Notes: generated from the sequence alone by a model not told the origin. 64,000 nt of DNA from Atriophallophorus winterbourni (GCA_013407085.1 JACCGJ010014692.1:1-64000), one strand, 5' to 3'; shown: positions 11,290 to 22,214, counted from the first letter of the stretch. Program-made: numbers and translations.

Positions 11290-12465
11290 TGGTAGTCCAA
11301 ACAAGTCTTTCAAAATCTTCTTTGCCCGCGCAAAACCCTCAGTGGGTTGTAGCATGACACATGCATCAATTGCTTTTCGAGCCTTGCCCCGACAGTAATA
11401 CATTAAATACAACAGTCGCTAACCTGGATCCATAAGCCTCGGCTCAACGTAACATTCAAACTGTTTCAGGAACTTCCAATAGTCTATCGGATTACCGTCG
11501 AAGTAGGATAGTTCTACTTTAGGCAATCCCATACTCATGTTCATCGCTGGTTGCAAATAGCTCACCGCCGAGTCGAACCCTTCAGTTTTGCTACTTGTAC
11601 CGGCGATCAAGTTTACTTCTTCAGCGACTCCTCGTCGTTCCTCTGTCAAGCGCTCTATCGTTGATCTAGCAGCATCTAAATCGCGCCTTAATTGTAACAC
11701 TTGTTGTGAACTCGAAATGCTATCACCATCGTTTTCTTTAGAAGCTATCTTAGAAGATATCCCAGGCATATTAGATGAAATATACAATGTTCCAAAACGA
11801 CAAAAAATAAATAAAAAGGGGACGTCACCAAAGTTGTGAACAGGGATTGACTTTCAAATGTTCAATGTCACGACGATCGGGGAGTTCTTCGCCAATTTTG
11901 CTCAATATAGCTTCAATTGAACAAACCAAAATGCGTATTTTCTCCGGTTGAGACAAATACTGTACCAGTCAGAAGACAAGTTGTGATGCGAATCCAATTG
12001 AAACGATCCAACTTGAGCACAGAAGCCGAATTGATGTAATTCACGAATTGAGTACTTCTCGCCAAGTTCGAGAAGAATCAAATTCCAAATTAAGTACTGT
12101 ATTGTCTGTGACGTGAGTTACGCGTAGTCCACCCGTTACTTATTTCGATAAATTCAAAACAACGATTGGGATATTCTACGGTACTGTAATTAACAACAAT
12201 TACAACAAAAATAACTATACAAACCTTAATTGTATAGGAACGTCACAGCAACAATGGAGCCAAATACTCCAGAATCAGATTCAATGCAAATAAAAGACGA
12301 CCTGATATGAAATAAGAAGAATCGATTTACCAAAATGTCGTCCAAACTTTCTGTGACAATTAAAAATGACACTCGAAATAGTGTCCAAATTCAAGCAAAA
12401 TACTGAAGCCCAAAATGGCAACCAAATTCCGCAACAATGACCGACAATGGCAGAAACAATAAATT

Positions 12466-12700
12466 AGTTCAAGTTCAAGTTCAAGTTGCACAGGGCTGAA
12501 GGTGGCTAAAAGCCAATCACGCGCCCAGATTTCCTTCGACGGTATGCGGTTGAGCACCCGGCACTTCGATATCGAGTATACAGTTCGTACTTTTCACACG
12601 TTCTTGCTTCCGAATAACTGGAAAGTAAGGTAGGGTTTCTCTTCACCAGCACGGTGAGAGGTCAGCTATTCAGGAAACAATGCAATAATATGCGAGAACA
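12466..12700 (-). mobile_element. LINE 5'UTR-plus-tail derivative (copy 1)
   Basis: Read on the minus strand this begins AGCTGACCTCTCACCGTGCT, as the LINE-B 5'UTR does at about 27620. It continues to the ATTGGCTT-AGCCAC block near the end of that 5'UTR, then goes straight into a tail of AACTTG repeats. No ORF1 or ORF2 sequence lies between. Two further copies with the same design are at about 13045-13300 and 24510-24616. Confidence 0.6.
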
Positions 12701-12795
12701 ATGTGTGGTGTATGAAATCACTAGCCTAGTTGAGGTAAAGTGAAACACAGTCATAGACTGCATGTGGGCTAATTTACTGTCAGGTTGTCCAGGCA
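12701..12795 (-). mobile_element. SINE fragment in BEL-2 LTR
   Basis: A diverged partial copy of the window's common SINE: a GTATGAAA start, an AGTCATAGACTGCATGTGGGCTA-like middle, and CTGTCAGGTTG-CCAGG at the end. Confidence 0.6.
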
Positions 12796-13029
12796 AACAT
12801 TTGACCGAAGGCGTGTACAGAAAAGATTTACAATAACAGGAATAATTACAAAAAGAAAAGTTTTATATCAAAATACTGTAGGAAAATTAAACACAAGCAA
12901 AATCTATTACACAAAATTCAGGTTTTGTAATTAGGTTCAAAATAAAAGAAATGTTAAAGGGAAAGGAAGAATTTCAAACTACTTTGAACCTTACACTGGT
13001 TAATAAAGTGAACGCGACAATTTTTGTTT

Positions 13030-13305
13030 TTTAATACACAACTCTCCTTCAGCTGACCTCCCACAGTACTGTTGACGAGAAATTGCTTTTTATTTTTCCA
13101 GCAACATTCATAACGATTGGCTTTCTAAATACATCAGTAATAATCTCTTGGCGCCATGATATTTAACGGACAATTAGAAAAAAAGTTTTGACTGTGGTGA
13201 TTGCCTTTCTGCAGCTATCCACCGAAAAAAATTCTGGGCGCTCAATTAGCTCGTTAGCCACTTACTGCCATGTTGAACTTAACTGAACTGGAGTGAATAA
13301 TGTTC
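13030..13305 (+). mobile_element. LINE 5'UTR-plus-tail derivative (copy 2)
   Basis: Shares CAGCTGACCTC, the TTTTTATTTTTCCAGCA stretch and the CCACCGAAA...GGGCGCTC...AGCCAC block with the LINE-B 5'UTR (27604-27960). It then passes directly to a TTGAACTTAACTGAACTGG tail resembling the LINE 3' repeat. It lacks coding sequence. Confidence 0.6.
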
Positions 13306-13753
13306 CCCCTGTGTATTGCCTGTGACGTGATTTACGTGCGATTCACCCGTTTCTTATTTCGACAAATTCAAAACAACGATTGGGATATTCTACGGTACTG
13401 TAATAAACAACAATTACAACAAAATTACCTATACAAATCTCAATTGTATAGGAACGTCACAGCAACAATGGAGCCAAATACTCCAAAATCAAAATCAATT
13501 CGAACAAAAGACGACCTGATATAAAAATAAGAAGAATCGATTTACCAAAATGTCGTCCAAACTTTCTGTGACAATCAAAAATGACACTCAAAATAGCGTC
13601 CAAATTCAAGCAAAATACTGAATCCCAAAATGGCAACCAAATTCCGCAACAACGACCGACAATGGCAGAAATAATAAATTAAAACGAACATTTGACCGAA
13701 GGCGTGTACAGAAAAGATTTACAATAACAGAAATAATTAAAAAAAAAGGTGAG

Positions 13754-14210
13754 TGTAAATGACGAAAATTTTGTGTAAAATTCCTTCTTATTTTTCTGTT
13801 TGAACAATTGAATTCTTCTTAATTCTCAACAATTATATTTCACATTGTTTTTGTGTACACATTTTCCTTATGCACTTGTATATCACGTTTTGTTTTACTG
13901 AAGTAATTTATATTGCTTGGCTGCCATCAAAATTCCATATATTTTGCTCGTGGTATTTGGAGAAAACAGATACGATTGTTCACCATTGTATTGGTAATTT
14001 TATTTCTTTGCATTTATCATTTGGCAGTCTATCTTGTCAGCATTGGCTGAATTTGTTGTTGTCATTTGGAAACTTCCAGCATTTTGGCTCACATCATTTG
14101 TACAACCCGGTACAGTTGAGAACCGTAGAAAACTCGTACCATTGTGGTTTTGAATTGTCGAAATAAGAAACGGGTGGACTACGCGTTAAACAGCGACTTT
14201 AGTCGTTACA
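13754..14210 (+). repeat. BEL-3 5' LTR
   Basis: A 457-bp repeat matching 17999-18455. Its 3' end carries a block (GAAATAAGAAACGGGTGGA) that is also found, in element orientation, near the 3' end of the BEL-2/BEL-4 LTRs, so the families are related. Confidence 0.88.
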
Positions 14211-14410
14211 GTTCTGAACTCGGATTGTTCTATTTGGATAAACAGAAAATTGAATTGCTCATTTGGAAAAGGTCAAATTGGATCTGCGACCTATTTGAAC
14301 AAGGATCAACTTGGATCTTCGTGCTGCAATTCTATTTCGTTTCAAACTCGGTGACGTCCCCTGTTTTTCTTTTTTTTTCTTTTTTTTATCTTCGTTTTTG
14401 CATTCATTGA

Positions 14411-14875
14411 TGATGCCTAAAAAATCGAAACGGTTGATCCCTACTGGGAAACATATTGATAGTGAATTTAATGACACTGCTGGTTCTGCCTCACATAGCT
14501 CTTGCTTGTCGCCTTCAGGTAGTTGTAATTTAGAACCTTAACCCGAACAGGCTATGCGGGATTTACAGCAGGACTTAGTAGTAGTGAAGAAAATGTTAGC
14601 TCAGCTGTGCCCATCTAACGACAATCCGGTGGCTAGTTTTCCCGTCGCTGATCGTCAACATGAATCGGAAGTGGGCAAAGCGCCACAGAGAATCGTGAAA
14701 GATTCTGCTTCAGTTCCAAAAGTTGGATTATCATCGTTTGATGGTAATCCAGTGGACTAATGGAAATTTATAAGGCTGCTTGAAACAACTAGTTTAAACA
14801 CGCATCATTAATCACCTCGTGCATACCCAAATGCAAGGAGTGGTTACCAAACCACTGAGAAAAGAAATGTTTTTG
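14411..14875 (+). pseudogene. BEL-3 Gag N-terminus
   Basis: Starts at ATGCCTAAAAAATCG (Lys-rich, like the BEL-1 Gag start) and runs through an internal TAA near 14540 to the capsid start PKVGLSSFDGNPVD, where another stop follows. Most of the capsid is deleted before the zinc knuckles at 14902. Confidence 0.7.
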
Positions 14876-14901
14876 TCACCACAAGTGATGTAAGGCCTAG
14901 C

Positions 14902-15996
14902 ATGAAATGTTGCATTTGCCAGGCATCTCATGAGTTACAAAATTGTCCGAAATTTATTGAATCGGATGTCGAGTCGCGCTGGGAAATCGCCAGGCGCAAC
15001 TCTGTTTGTTTCTTATGTCTGCGACCGTCACATGGCGCTGTGTCATGTAAATACAAGCCGTGGTGCACTGCCGAAAATTGCGGTAAACGACAATACACAC
15101 TTCTACACTACAACCACGCAGTAGAGAAACCGTCCACGAATATTCACTGCAGTCATGCGGCATTTAGTGCAAAAGTGTTCTCGGGTTCTGTACCCATCAA
15201 GATCGAGACTCCAAATGAGCTTATAAATGCAGTTGCCTTCTTGTATAGTGGTTCTGATACCACTTTGATTCTTAATGACTTCGTTGAACATAACAGGATG
15301 CCTGAAAGTCCTGCGCAAGTTTCATTGACCACTTTGGGTCATCAGCGTAAACTTACTTGTTCTCGTTTAAAATTTAAAATACACTCGTTTGATGGCAGTC
15401 AAGTAATCCACGTCTTTGAGGCTTACACAGTGGAAACGTTGCCGCGTGTATCACAATATCCAATGACAGCCTTGAGTGAACGGCCTGCATACTTGGAAGA
15501 CGTAGAATTCCTTGATGTTAGTGATCAGCCTGTGACTGTGCTCATAGGCTGTGACGTCCCTGAAGCACATTGGGCGTTGAAACAGCGCTTAAGAGGCAGG
15601 CGCCGTCCATTTGCAACCAAAACGCTGTTGGAGTGGATTCTGCAAGGCCCAGCATGCCAAACTCCAAAGGATATCTTGTGTTTGAATTCTTCCTTGGAGC
15701 AAGGGTCCATTGATAAATGTGTCGACCGTCCTTACAATGCAGAATTTGCAGACATATCCGCTGAAGGAAATGAACGATCGCGTGATGACGAAGATGCATT
15801 GTCGCTCGTAAGAGGATCAAAAATTATCGACGGTCATTTTCAGGTACCGCTACCTTGGAAGCCTGATAGAAGCAAACTGACCACAAATTATTTGTCAGCG
15901 GAAAGGCGCCTAAGCTACTCGCGGCGTCGATTTGAACGCGATAGTGTTTTGTTTGAGCATTACAGCAAGGTTATGGTTATATCGAACACGTTGTGA
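14902..15996 (+). pseudogene. BEL-3 zinc knuckles, protease and pre-RT region
   Basis: A long open frame (364 aa) with knuckles CCICQASHELQNC and CFLCLRPSHG, a protease-like domain, then LIGCDVPEAHWALKQR, FQVPLPWKPDRSKL and the pre-RT block ending LFEHYSKVM. The protease active-site segment reads FLYSGSDTTLI where BEL-2 and BEL-4 have LLDNGSDTTLI. The catalytic Asp is therefore Tyr and the protease is dead, although the frame stays open. Confidence 0.85.
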
Positions 15997-15999
15997 ATA

Positions 16000-17102
16000 A
16001 TGCCATGGATAATATTGTTTGGTATTTGCCTCACCATCCGGTTTTCAATCCTAAGAAACCGTAAAAGCTGAGAGTAGTTTTCGATTGTGCGGCTAAACAC
16101 AATGGTGTGTCGTTGAATAGTGTACTATTTCAAGGATCAAATCTGACCACAAATTTGATCGACGTATTGCTGCGCTTATGATTACATGTATATGCTGTTG
16201 CTGAAGAGATATTCCTCTAAGTCAAAGTGCCAAACTATAATAGAGACGAACTTAGAATTCTCTGGTGGGAGGATAATGATATGCGGGGTTCCATTGAAAA
16301 ATTTAGGATGACAGTTCATCCCTTTGGGGCAACGTCGTCCCCATTTTGCGCTACGTTTGCACTGCGTTGAACGGTCGAGGATTTCAGTCATCTATTTGAA
16401 GAACGAATTGGAAATTATGTTTCGAAAATTTTTTATGTGGATGATTGTTTAGTATCGGTGCCTACTCAGGAGGAAGCGAAGTCCTTGATAAGGCAGTTGT
16501 CATCATTGTTACAAATGGGAGGTTTTCGTTTAACAAAGTCGATTGCCAATGACCGCATCTTACTTGATGATGTGCCTGCGGATAACCGCGCACCCAACGT
16601 ACGAGCCATTAGCCAAGATAAGCTACCGATGAAAAGAATGCTGGGTGTAAAATGGGATGCAGCCACAGATGAATTTGCGTTTGATCCAAAACTTGCAAAA
16701 CGCCCAACAACGAAACGAATTTTATTGTCAGTAGTCAGTGGTTTGTATGATCCACTTGGCTTGATGGGTCCTTGGATTTTCCCTGGAAAGGAATCGCTAC
16801 AACGTTGTTGCAGAAAACCTTTGGGTTGGGACGAACCAATGTGTGATGATCTTCAGCTAGTGTGCGACAAGTGGATCAACAGCATGCATTCGATCAAAGA
16901 GTTACGTGTTCCGCGGCGCATTTGCGAAGTAAATGAAGGTATGACGTCCTTAAATCTACACGTCTTCAGTGATGCCTCGGAGGTCGTCGAGGTAAACCCC
17001 AAGTCATATATTCAGATAACGGATCCACTTTCGTCGGTGCTGAACGAGTGCTGCGTATTTGGTAAAAAGGATTGGAAAGCGACGGTTTACCGGAAAGAAT
17101 AG
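16000..17102 (+). pseudogene. BEL-3 reverse transcriptase and RNase H remnant
   Basis: RT is readable from about 16000 with stops ([20 protein letters not shown], then FGATSSPFCATFAL). It becomes open from 16437 with the catalytic box FYVDDCLVS just at the start, followed by RMLGVKWD, SGLYDPLGL and the RNase H first Asp in LHVFSDASE. Straight after this the frame jumps into integrase-like sequence (NPKSYIQITDP...). The rest of RNase H and the integrase N-terminus are therefore deleted. Confidence 0.85.
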
Positions 17103-17755
17103 CTTCACACAGTATTAAATGGTGTTTTAACCCTCCATATTCTAGTCATCGAGGAGGTGTTTGGAAACGATTGATAAGATCAATTCGTCGTGCTTCGAAT
17201 GTTACATGCGCACAACAAACACCATCCGACGAGACCCTGCAAACCGCCTTGATTGAAGTTGAGCGGATTCTGAACAACAGACCGCTTGTTCCTATTTCTT
17301 CAGACGACATCGACTCCCTTTCTCTGTGTACCAACGACTTGTTGCCGAATCGCTCAAATGATGGAATGCGTTCTGAAGATGGGTTTGTTGACAGTTACGA
17401 GAGAAATTGGAAACAATCGCTGCACTTGGCGAACGTCTTTTGGAAGCGTTGGAAGTCAGAGTATCTACCACTGCTACAGACAAGACAGAAGTGGATCCAT
17501 CGTAAACGTAATTTCCGCGTTGAGGATATCGTACTAGTGAACAATGTTGAAGCTCCAAAGCGTGCTTGGCCACTAGGTATTGTTGTGGATATTCACGTGA
17601 GCGAAGATAATTTAGTAAGGTCTGTTGTTGTTCGTACAAAGAATGGTTTGGTTACCCGCGATATACGTAAAATTTGTCTGTTGGAAGGATCTCAAGAAGA
17701 CCAGGGCCCGGAGGTTGGCGCGGTGGCGCAAAAAGGGCAAGCCCGAACTTCTTAA
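17072..17755 (+). pseudogene. BEL-3 integrase C-terminal part
   Basis: The frame has IKWCFNPPYSSHRGGVWKRL with the integrase catalytic Glu region, ALIEVERILNNRPL, LLPLLQTRQ-like and RNFRVEDIVLV blocks, and the C-terminal RDIRKICLLEG motif. The upstream catalytic Asp segment is in the preceding frame (16990-17060). Related to the integrase tails left in BEL-2 and BEL-4. Confidence 0.82.
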
Positions 17756-17807
17756 AGGGTCAGGAGCAAAGCTGGAGGATGTGGTGAGTCTACGTTTGGC
17801 AAACGTT

Positions 17808-17890
17808 TTCTCTATAAAAAGCCACATATGTCCAGTGATAGCAATGCGATGTGGCGTGTGTGACTCGCCACTCAAAAAAGTCATTTGCCG
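17808..17890 (+). ncRNA. Conserved hairpin block in BEL-3 3'UTR
   Basis: TATAAAAAGCCAC, TCCAGTGATA, a 10-nt spacer, then GTGGCG (17851-17856), a 9-nt loop ending GTGACT, and CGCCAC (17866-17871). Same spacing as in BEL-2, BEL-4, BEL-5 and the 53.8 kb element. Confidence 0.5.
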
Positions 17891-17998
17891 TTTGTCTTGC
17901 GTTTTTTTGGGTTAAAATTGGAGTAGTTGGGTAAGGAAGCGGAACCAATCAGTTAGTTTCATTCAGAACACCAGGTTTAGAAAGAATTTGGCGGGAGG

Positions 17999-18455
17999 TG
18001 TAAATGACGAAAATTTTGTGTAAAATTCCTTCTTATTTTTCTGTTTGAACAATTGAATTCTTCTTAGTTCTCAACAATTTTATTTAACATTGTCTTTGTG
18101 TACACATTTTCCTTATGCACTTGTATACCACGTTTTGTTTTACTGAAGTAATTTATATTGCTTGGCTGCCATCAAAATTCCATATATTTTGCTCGTGGTA
18201 TTTGGAGAAAACAGATACGATTGTTCACCATTGTATTGGTAATTTTATTTCTTTGCATTTATCATTTGGCAGTCTATCTTGTCAGCATTGGCTGAATTTG
18301 TTATTGTCATTTGGAAACTTTGAGCATTTTGGCTCACATCATTTGTACAACCCGGTATAGTTGAGAACCGTAGAAAACTCGAATCATTGTGGTTTTGAAT
18401 TGTCGAAATAAGAAACGGGTGGAATATGCGCTAAACAGAGACTTTAGTCGTTACA
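17999..18455 (+). repeat. BEL-3 3' LTR
   Basis: 457-bp partner of 13754-14210. Confidence 0.88.
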
Positions 18456-18663
18456 GTAAGTTTTATATCAAAATACTGTAGGAAAATAAAATACAAGCAA
18501 AATCTATTTCACAAAATTCAGGTTTTGTAACTAGGTTCAAAATAAAAGGAATGTTGAAGGAAAAGGAAGAATTCCAAACTACTTTGAACCTTACACCTCC
18601 GACCACATTCTTTCTAGGGCTTAACTGTAAAACGACTGTTCGACGAATACACTAACGAATTCA

Positions 18664-18745
18664 GAGCAGCAAATGACTTTATTTAGTGGCGAGTCACTTC
18701 CGCCACATTATATCACCATTTTTGGATATTAGTATCTTCTTATGG
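18664..18745 (-). ncRNA. Conserved hairpin block in BEL-4 3'UTR
   Basis: Stem GTGGCG/CGCCAC at 18686-18691 and 18701-18706 with a 9-nt loop. The flanking TCCAAAAATGG segment on the minus strand is slightly diverged from BEL-2. Confidence 0.45.
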
Positions 18746-18865
18746 AGAATGCGGTCGACAACCGCAGACTCAGCACATCGTCCGGTGATGCTTCTTGCCT
18801 TATAAAGAAGAGTTGTCCTGATCCTTACCCAAGTCACCCACCTCTTCTTGGAACCCTTCTTACAA

Positions 18866-19947
18866 TCATTCTTTCCGAATATCACGCCGTATCATGCCTT
18901 CCTTTGTTTGTATGCTGACTGTTCGTACCAAACCATCATCACTCACTTCCGCTGTCTCAATAATACCAAGCGGACACGAGATGTTCGACAATTCTTCAGA
19001 CACAACCAATACTACATCACCTGGAATCCATCGTTGTCGTTCTTGTGTTTCTGCGGTGAGAACACTTACATGATTAAGAACTGTCGACCAATCGGTTGGT
19101 CCCTGTTGCACCCATCCAAGTAACGTCTTAGTAGCGAATGGCTGCTTTCGACCACTTAAACGTTGTTCAAGCACCCAATGCGCTTTCGGTACGTTACAGC
19201 CGATAAGCAAAGGTGTTTCTCTCCCACATTCTCTGAAAACTTCAGATCTTTCAAATGTGCATACCTCGTGCTGATCATAATTGGAGATTCCAGCACTACT
19301 TCAGGTAACTTTGAAATCGTGTAAGCTTCGGCAACATGAATTATTTCATCACTGTCAACCGAACGCACATCGAAACTTAACAACGAACTTTTCAACTTTC
19401 GATGTAGACCAAGTGTTACTATCGACAACTCAACGGGCGCACTAGGCATACAAAATTTCTCAACAAAACTCTGCGAGATCAAAGTTGTATCAGAGCCATT
19501 ATCAAGTAAATTCACGACTGGAACAAGTTCAACGAGCGTGTTAATATTCACTCTCAGGTAGCCTAAGCTTACTGCTGTACTGAGAGCAGTAACACTGCAG
19601 TTTATACTTTTCAGTTGCTCATCAGGAGGATAATAATGCAGCGAACAATGGTGTCGTCTACTACAACCTTCAACGGAACAAGTATTCGTAATCTTGCAAT
19701 CGAATGCCCTGTGAGACCGGCATAAGCAAACATAACATATTCCATGCTGCTTAGTCATATTCCATCTGGCTTTTACGTCAGCATCCTGATTAACAGGACA
19801 ATCTTCTATCTTATGTGGTCCTCTACATTGGAAGCATTCAACTAGCATTGGCCTCGGTTCCCTTGTAGACATTAGCACTCTCCTACCTTCTGGCATTCTT
19901 GGTTTCTCCGATGGCTTTGAAGAGACAGGTGTTCTATCTATTAGCAT
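18866..19947 (-). pseudogene. BEL-4 Gag knuckles and protease joined in frame to integrase C-terminus
   Basis: Frame 19947-19156 holds zinc knuckles (CFQCRGPHKIEDC, CYVCLCRSHRAFDC) and an intact protease site (LLDNGSDTTLIS). After one frameshift near 19200, frame 19210-18866 runs from LIGCNVPKAHWVLEQR through LLGWVQQGPTDW straight into RQRWIPGDVVLVV and ISCPLGIIETAEV, the integrase C-terminal domain, without a stop. The join is near 19080. All of RT, RNase H and the catalytic integrase core are missing, as in BEL-2, so the deletion is a family trait. Confidence 0.82.
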
Positions 19948-20141
19948 GCGATCAAGTTTTTTTCTCTAGCGAATCCTCGTCGTTCCTTTGTCAAGCGCTT
20001 TATCGTTGATCTAGCAGCATATAAATCGCGCTTCAATTGCAACACTAGTTGAGAACTCGCAATGCTATCTCTATCATCATCGTTTTCCTTAGAAGATATC
20101 GTAGAAGATATCTTAGACATACTAGATGAAACAATATACAA
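19941..20141 (-). pseudogene. BEL-4 Gag N-terminal fragment
   Basis: A 66-aa piece matching the BEL-2 Gag start (SSKENDDDRDSIASSQLVLQ) and its coiled-coil-like helix. The capsid present in BEL-2 is deleted here, since the next readable segment is already the linker before the zinc knuckles. Confidence 0.65.
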
Positions 20142-20606
20142 AAATGTTACAAAACGACAAAAAATAAATAAAAGGGAACGTCACCAAAATTGTGAACAGG
20201 AATTGACTGTCAAATGTTCAATGTCACGACGATCGGGGAGTTCTTCGCCAATTTTGCTCAATATAGCTTCAATTGGACGAACCAAAATGCGTATTTTCTC
20301 CGGTTAAGACAAATACTGTACCAGTCAGAAGACAAGTTGTGATGCGAATCCAATTGAAACAATCCAACTTGAGCACAGAACCAAATTGATGCAATTCACG
20401 AATTGAGTACTTCTCGCCAAGTTCGAGAAGAATCAAATTCCAAATTAAGTACTCCCAAAATCAAGTACAGTGTTATCTGTGACGTGAGTTACGCGAAGTG
20501 CACCCGTTTCTTATTTCGACAAATTCAAAACAACGATTGGGATATTCTACAGTACAGTAATTAACAACAATTACAACAAAATTAACTATACGAACCTTAA
20601 TTGTAT

Positions 20607-20865
20607 GGTATGAAAGCACAAGCCTGATCTAGGCAAAGTGGCACACCGTCAGAGGCTGCACATGGGCTAAGATACTGTCAGGTTGCCCAGGCCTAGACAG
20701 ATATGAGGAAGAAAAGAGAACAAGAAATGGTAGTGAGACTCCAAGCTGTTCCAGCACGCAGCTCACTACCTCTGGCCAATCAATTTAGCACAGTGTTAGT
20801 CGTACAGCACAAAGTACTGCACGATTGCACGTCAACGCAGCATTGCACATCCATGTTACACCTTG
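20607..20865 (-). mobile_element. SINE copy (long form)
   Basis: Begins GGTATGAAAGCACAAGCC and runs through CAGGTTGCCCAGGCCTAGACAG, the GGTAGTGAGACTCC...GCAGCTCACTACC inverted repeat and the AATCAATTTAGCAC block to a GCACATCC end. This is the same family as at 51.1, 55.4, 59.7, 60.5-61.0 and 61.6 kb. Confidence 0.8.
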
Positions 20866-22214
20866 AGAACCAGTTTGTAAAAATGAGAAAATCAATGGAG
20901 CTATTGATCAAACCAACAACAATGGATTCAAAACATTCAAATTTATCTGTAGACACCAGAAGTGCCCCTAAATCGTCCGAAATATTGCTACAAGACACCA
21001 TAAAGATAGATACAACCGAGTCAAAACGAACGCCATCCTCCTCAAGTGTTGTGTTTGAGAAACCATTTTCTAAACGGGTTTCGCTCAGCATTATCTGTAC
21101 CAATGTGCCAGAGGCAACTTAGACACTATTCTCGATTAGACAGCAGCATGATTTAACCAAATGGTCGAAACCGTGCACTAGGATGAGTTTAAAAACAATT
21201 ATTCCGGTTTCAAAGACTCGCTTGATTCGTGCTCCCAAACGCAGCACCAAGATAAACCGAGATTGCTCAAGGTAGTGTTACCGAGTGAAAAAAGAAGTAG
21301 CATATATACTTTTATCGGAATACTTGTTGCGAGGCGGTGAAGAAAACACACCACGTATCTTTGTTAATATACCCAGCTCAGAACGGGCAAAATCGGCAGT
21401 AATTAGAAACATTGGTAAAGTAAACGACCTTGACAGTCGTAGTCTTATAATCCTGAACCCCCCTGAAGCTGCTGATAGTCCTGATACAAAGTGTAACTCC
21501 AACCACGACATACAACAATGGAAATTTATTATTGACGCTATCCAAACGAATAATACAACTGTTACCAATACCTTTAGGATCCCACCATCACCGAAATACG
21601 AAGGTAAAGCTCCGCGGCCCCTCAAACTGACACTGCTGACAGACAGTACGGCTGATACCGTTCTTAAGAGTTGGAAGCAATTTTTATACAAATTGCTCCT
21701 TAAAATTAATGCTAACAAGAATGATGCCGAAAGTATAAATACCGAGCAGAGTGAAAAATCAAAACCCAGTAATTAAAACCGAATTCGGCCGACTTCACCG
21801 GAGTCGGCGAAGAAAATTACATACCTACCGACTCAGGCCGAGCCGTACCATTGATTTTATCTCATAAACCGTCTTTGCTATCAACATTGACTGTCAAACT
21901 TTTGTATACGAATGCCCAATGCTTGACAAACAAACTACACGAATTGGCTGAACTAAGTACAACACCATTCGCCCTCAGCCGACGAAGCCTACAATTCAGC
22001 ATTACTTGCAAATATAGGCTTAACGGCTACCAGATACCGCGGCAGACTTCTTCTGATGGGAGAATTCAATCTGCCGATCTTTAAGGGAAATTCATTTCAT
22101 CCAGAAAATTCCTTAAATGCTTTATATCAACAGTTGCTGGAAGAAATTTCACTGTACAGCCATATTTTCAACAATACTCGATTTCGTGGTACTGATACGC
22201 AGTCTATCTTGGAC
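20866..22214 (+). mobile_element. CR1-like LINE fragment (ORF1 and APE start), 3'-truncated
   Basis: Holds ORF1 remnants (20703-21122 in part, 21285-21776) and an ORF2 endonuclease start (LLYTNAQCLTNKLHELAEL at about 21900), then a deletion and GEFNLPIFKGNS, ending at FRGTDTQSILDL. The 3' half, with RT and tail, is missing. This is the reverse of normal 5' truncation. It abuts a SINE on the left, and the pair sits in the BEL LTR between TTGTAT copies. Confidence 0.7.
21285..21776 (+). pseudogene. LINE ORF1 protein fragment
   Basis: A 163-aa frame similar to the middle and end of LINE-B ORF1: VAYILLSEYLLR, RIFVNIP, DIQQWKFI, TNTFRIPPSPKYEGKAPRPLKLTL. This central domain is shared by the ORF1 of LINE-B (28.2 kb) and LINE-D (44.4 kb) and probably binds nucleic acid. 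No zinc finger is visible here, and upstream frames are broken. Confidence 0.65.

Larger units (their letters stand above)
9715..11787 (-). pseudogene. BEL-2 Gag, interrupted
   Basis: The N-terminal part (11787-11419) has a predicted coiled-coil-like stretch rich in Arg/Glu/Leu and the capsid start LPKVELSYFDGNPIDYWKFL. The C-terminal part (10362-9715) has LTQMKCDADLNSVTTLEGL and two zinc-knuckle-like motifs (CFQCRGPHKIEDC, CYVCLCRSHRAFDC). The mini-LTR element at 10363-11284 separates the two parts, and there are further frame breaks around 11419-11285. Confidence 0.8.
8250..12995 (-). mobile_element. BEL-2: non-autonomous, RT-less BEL/Pao element
   Basis: LTRs 8250-8812 and 12098-12995 begin TGTATTGTCTG and end CCTTACA. 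A perfect CTGGT duplication lies outside each end (8245-8249 and 12996-13000). Inside, on the minus strand, are Gag, zinc knuckles and protease, followed directly by an integrase C-terminal segment; RT, RNase H and the integrase core are absent. The same deletion is seen in BEL-4. The 5' LTR carries later insertions (12466-12795), and Gag is split by a mini-LTR element (10363-11284). Confidence 0.9.
12098..12995 (-). repeat. BEL-2 5' LTR with insertion
   Basis: Matches 8250-8812, but is longer because about 330 bp (12466-12795) are inserted between the AATAAATTA and AAACATTTGACC segments that are adjacent in the other LTR. Confidence 0.88.
13754..18455 (+). mobile_element. BEL-3: BEL/Pao element, degenerate, inserted in the BEL-4 LTR
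   Basis: 457-bp LTRs (13754-14210 and 17999-18455) begin TGTAAATGACG and end GTCGTTACA, differing by a few percent. The flanks GTGAG and GTAAG form a near-perfect 5-bp TSD, and the BEL-4 LTR sequence resumes exactly outside. On the plus strand Gag, protease, RT, part of RNase H and integrase are readable through several stops, and a segment between RNase H and integrase is deleted. A purine tract (GGCGGGAGG) precedes the 3' LTR. Confidence 0.9.

Noticed and set aside
14370..14400. Poly-T/C run in BEL-3 as a Pol III terminator or splice signal
   Set aside because: Lies between the LTR and Gag; no RNA gene upstream fits.
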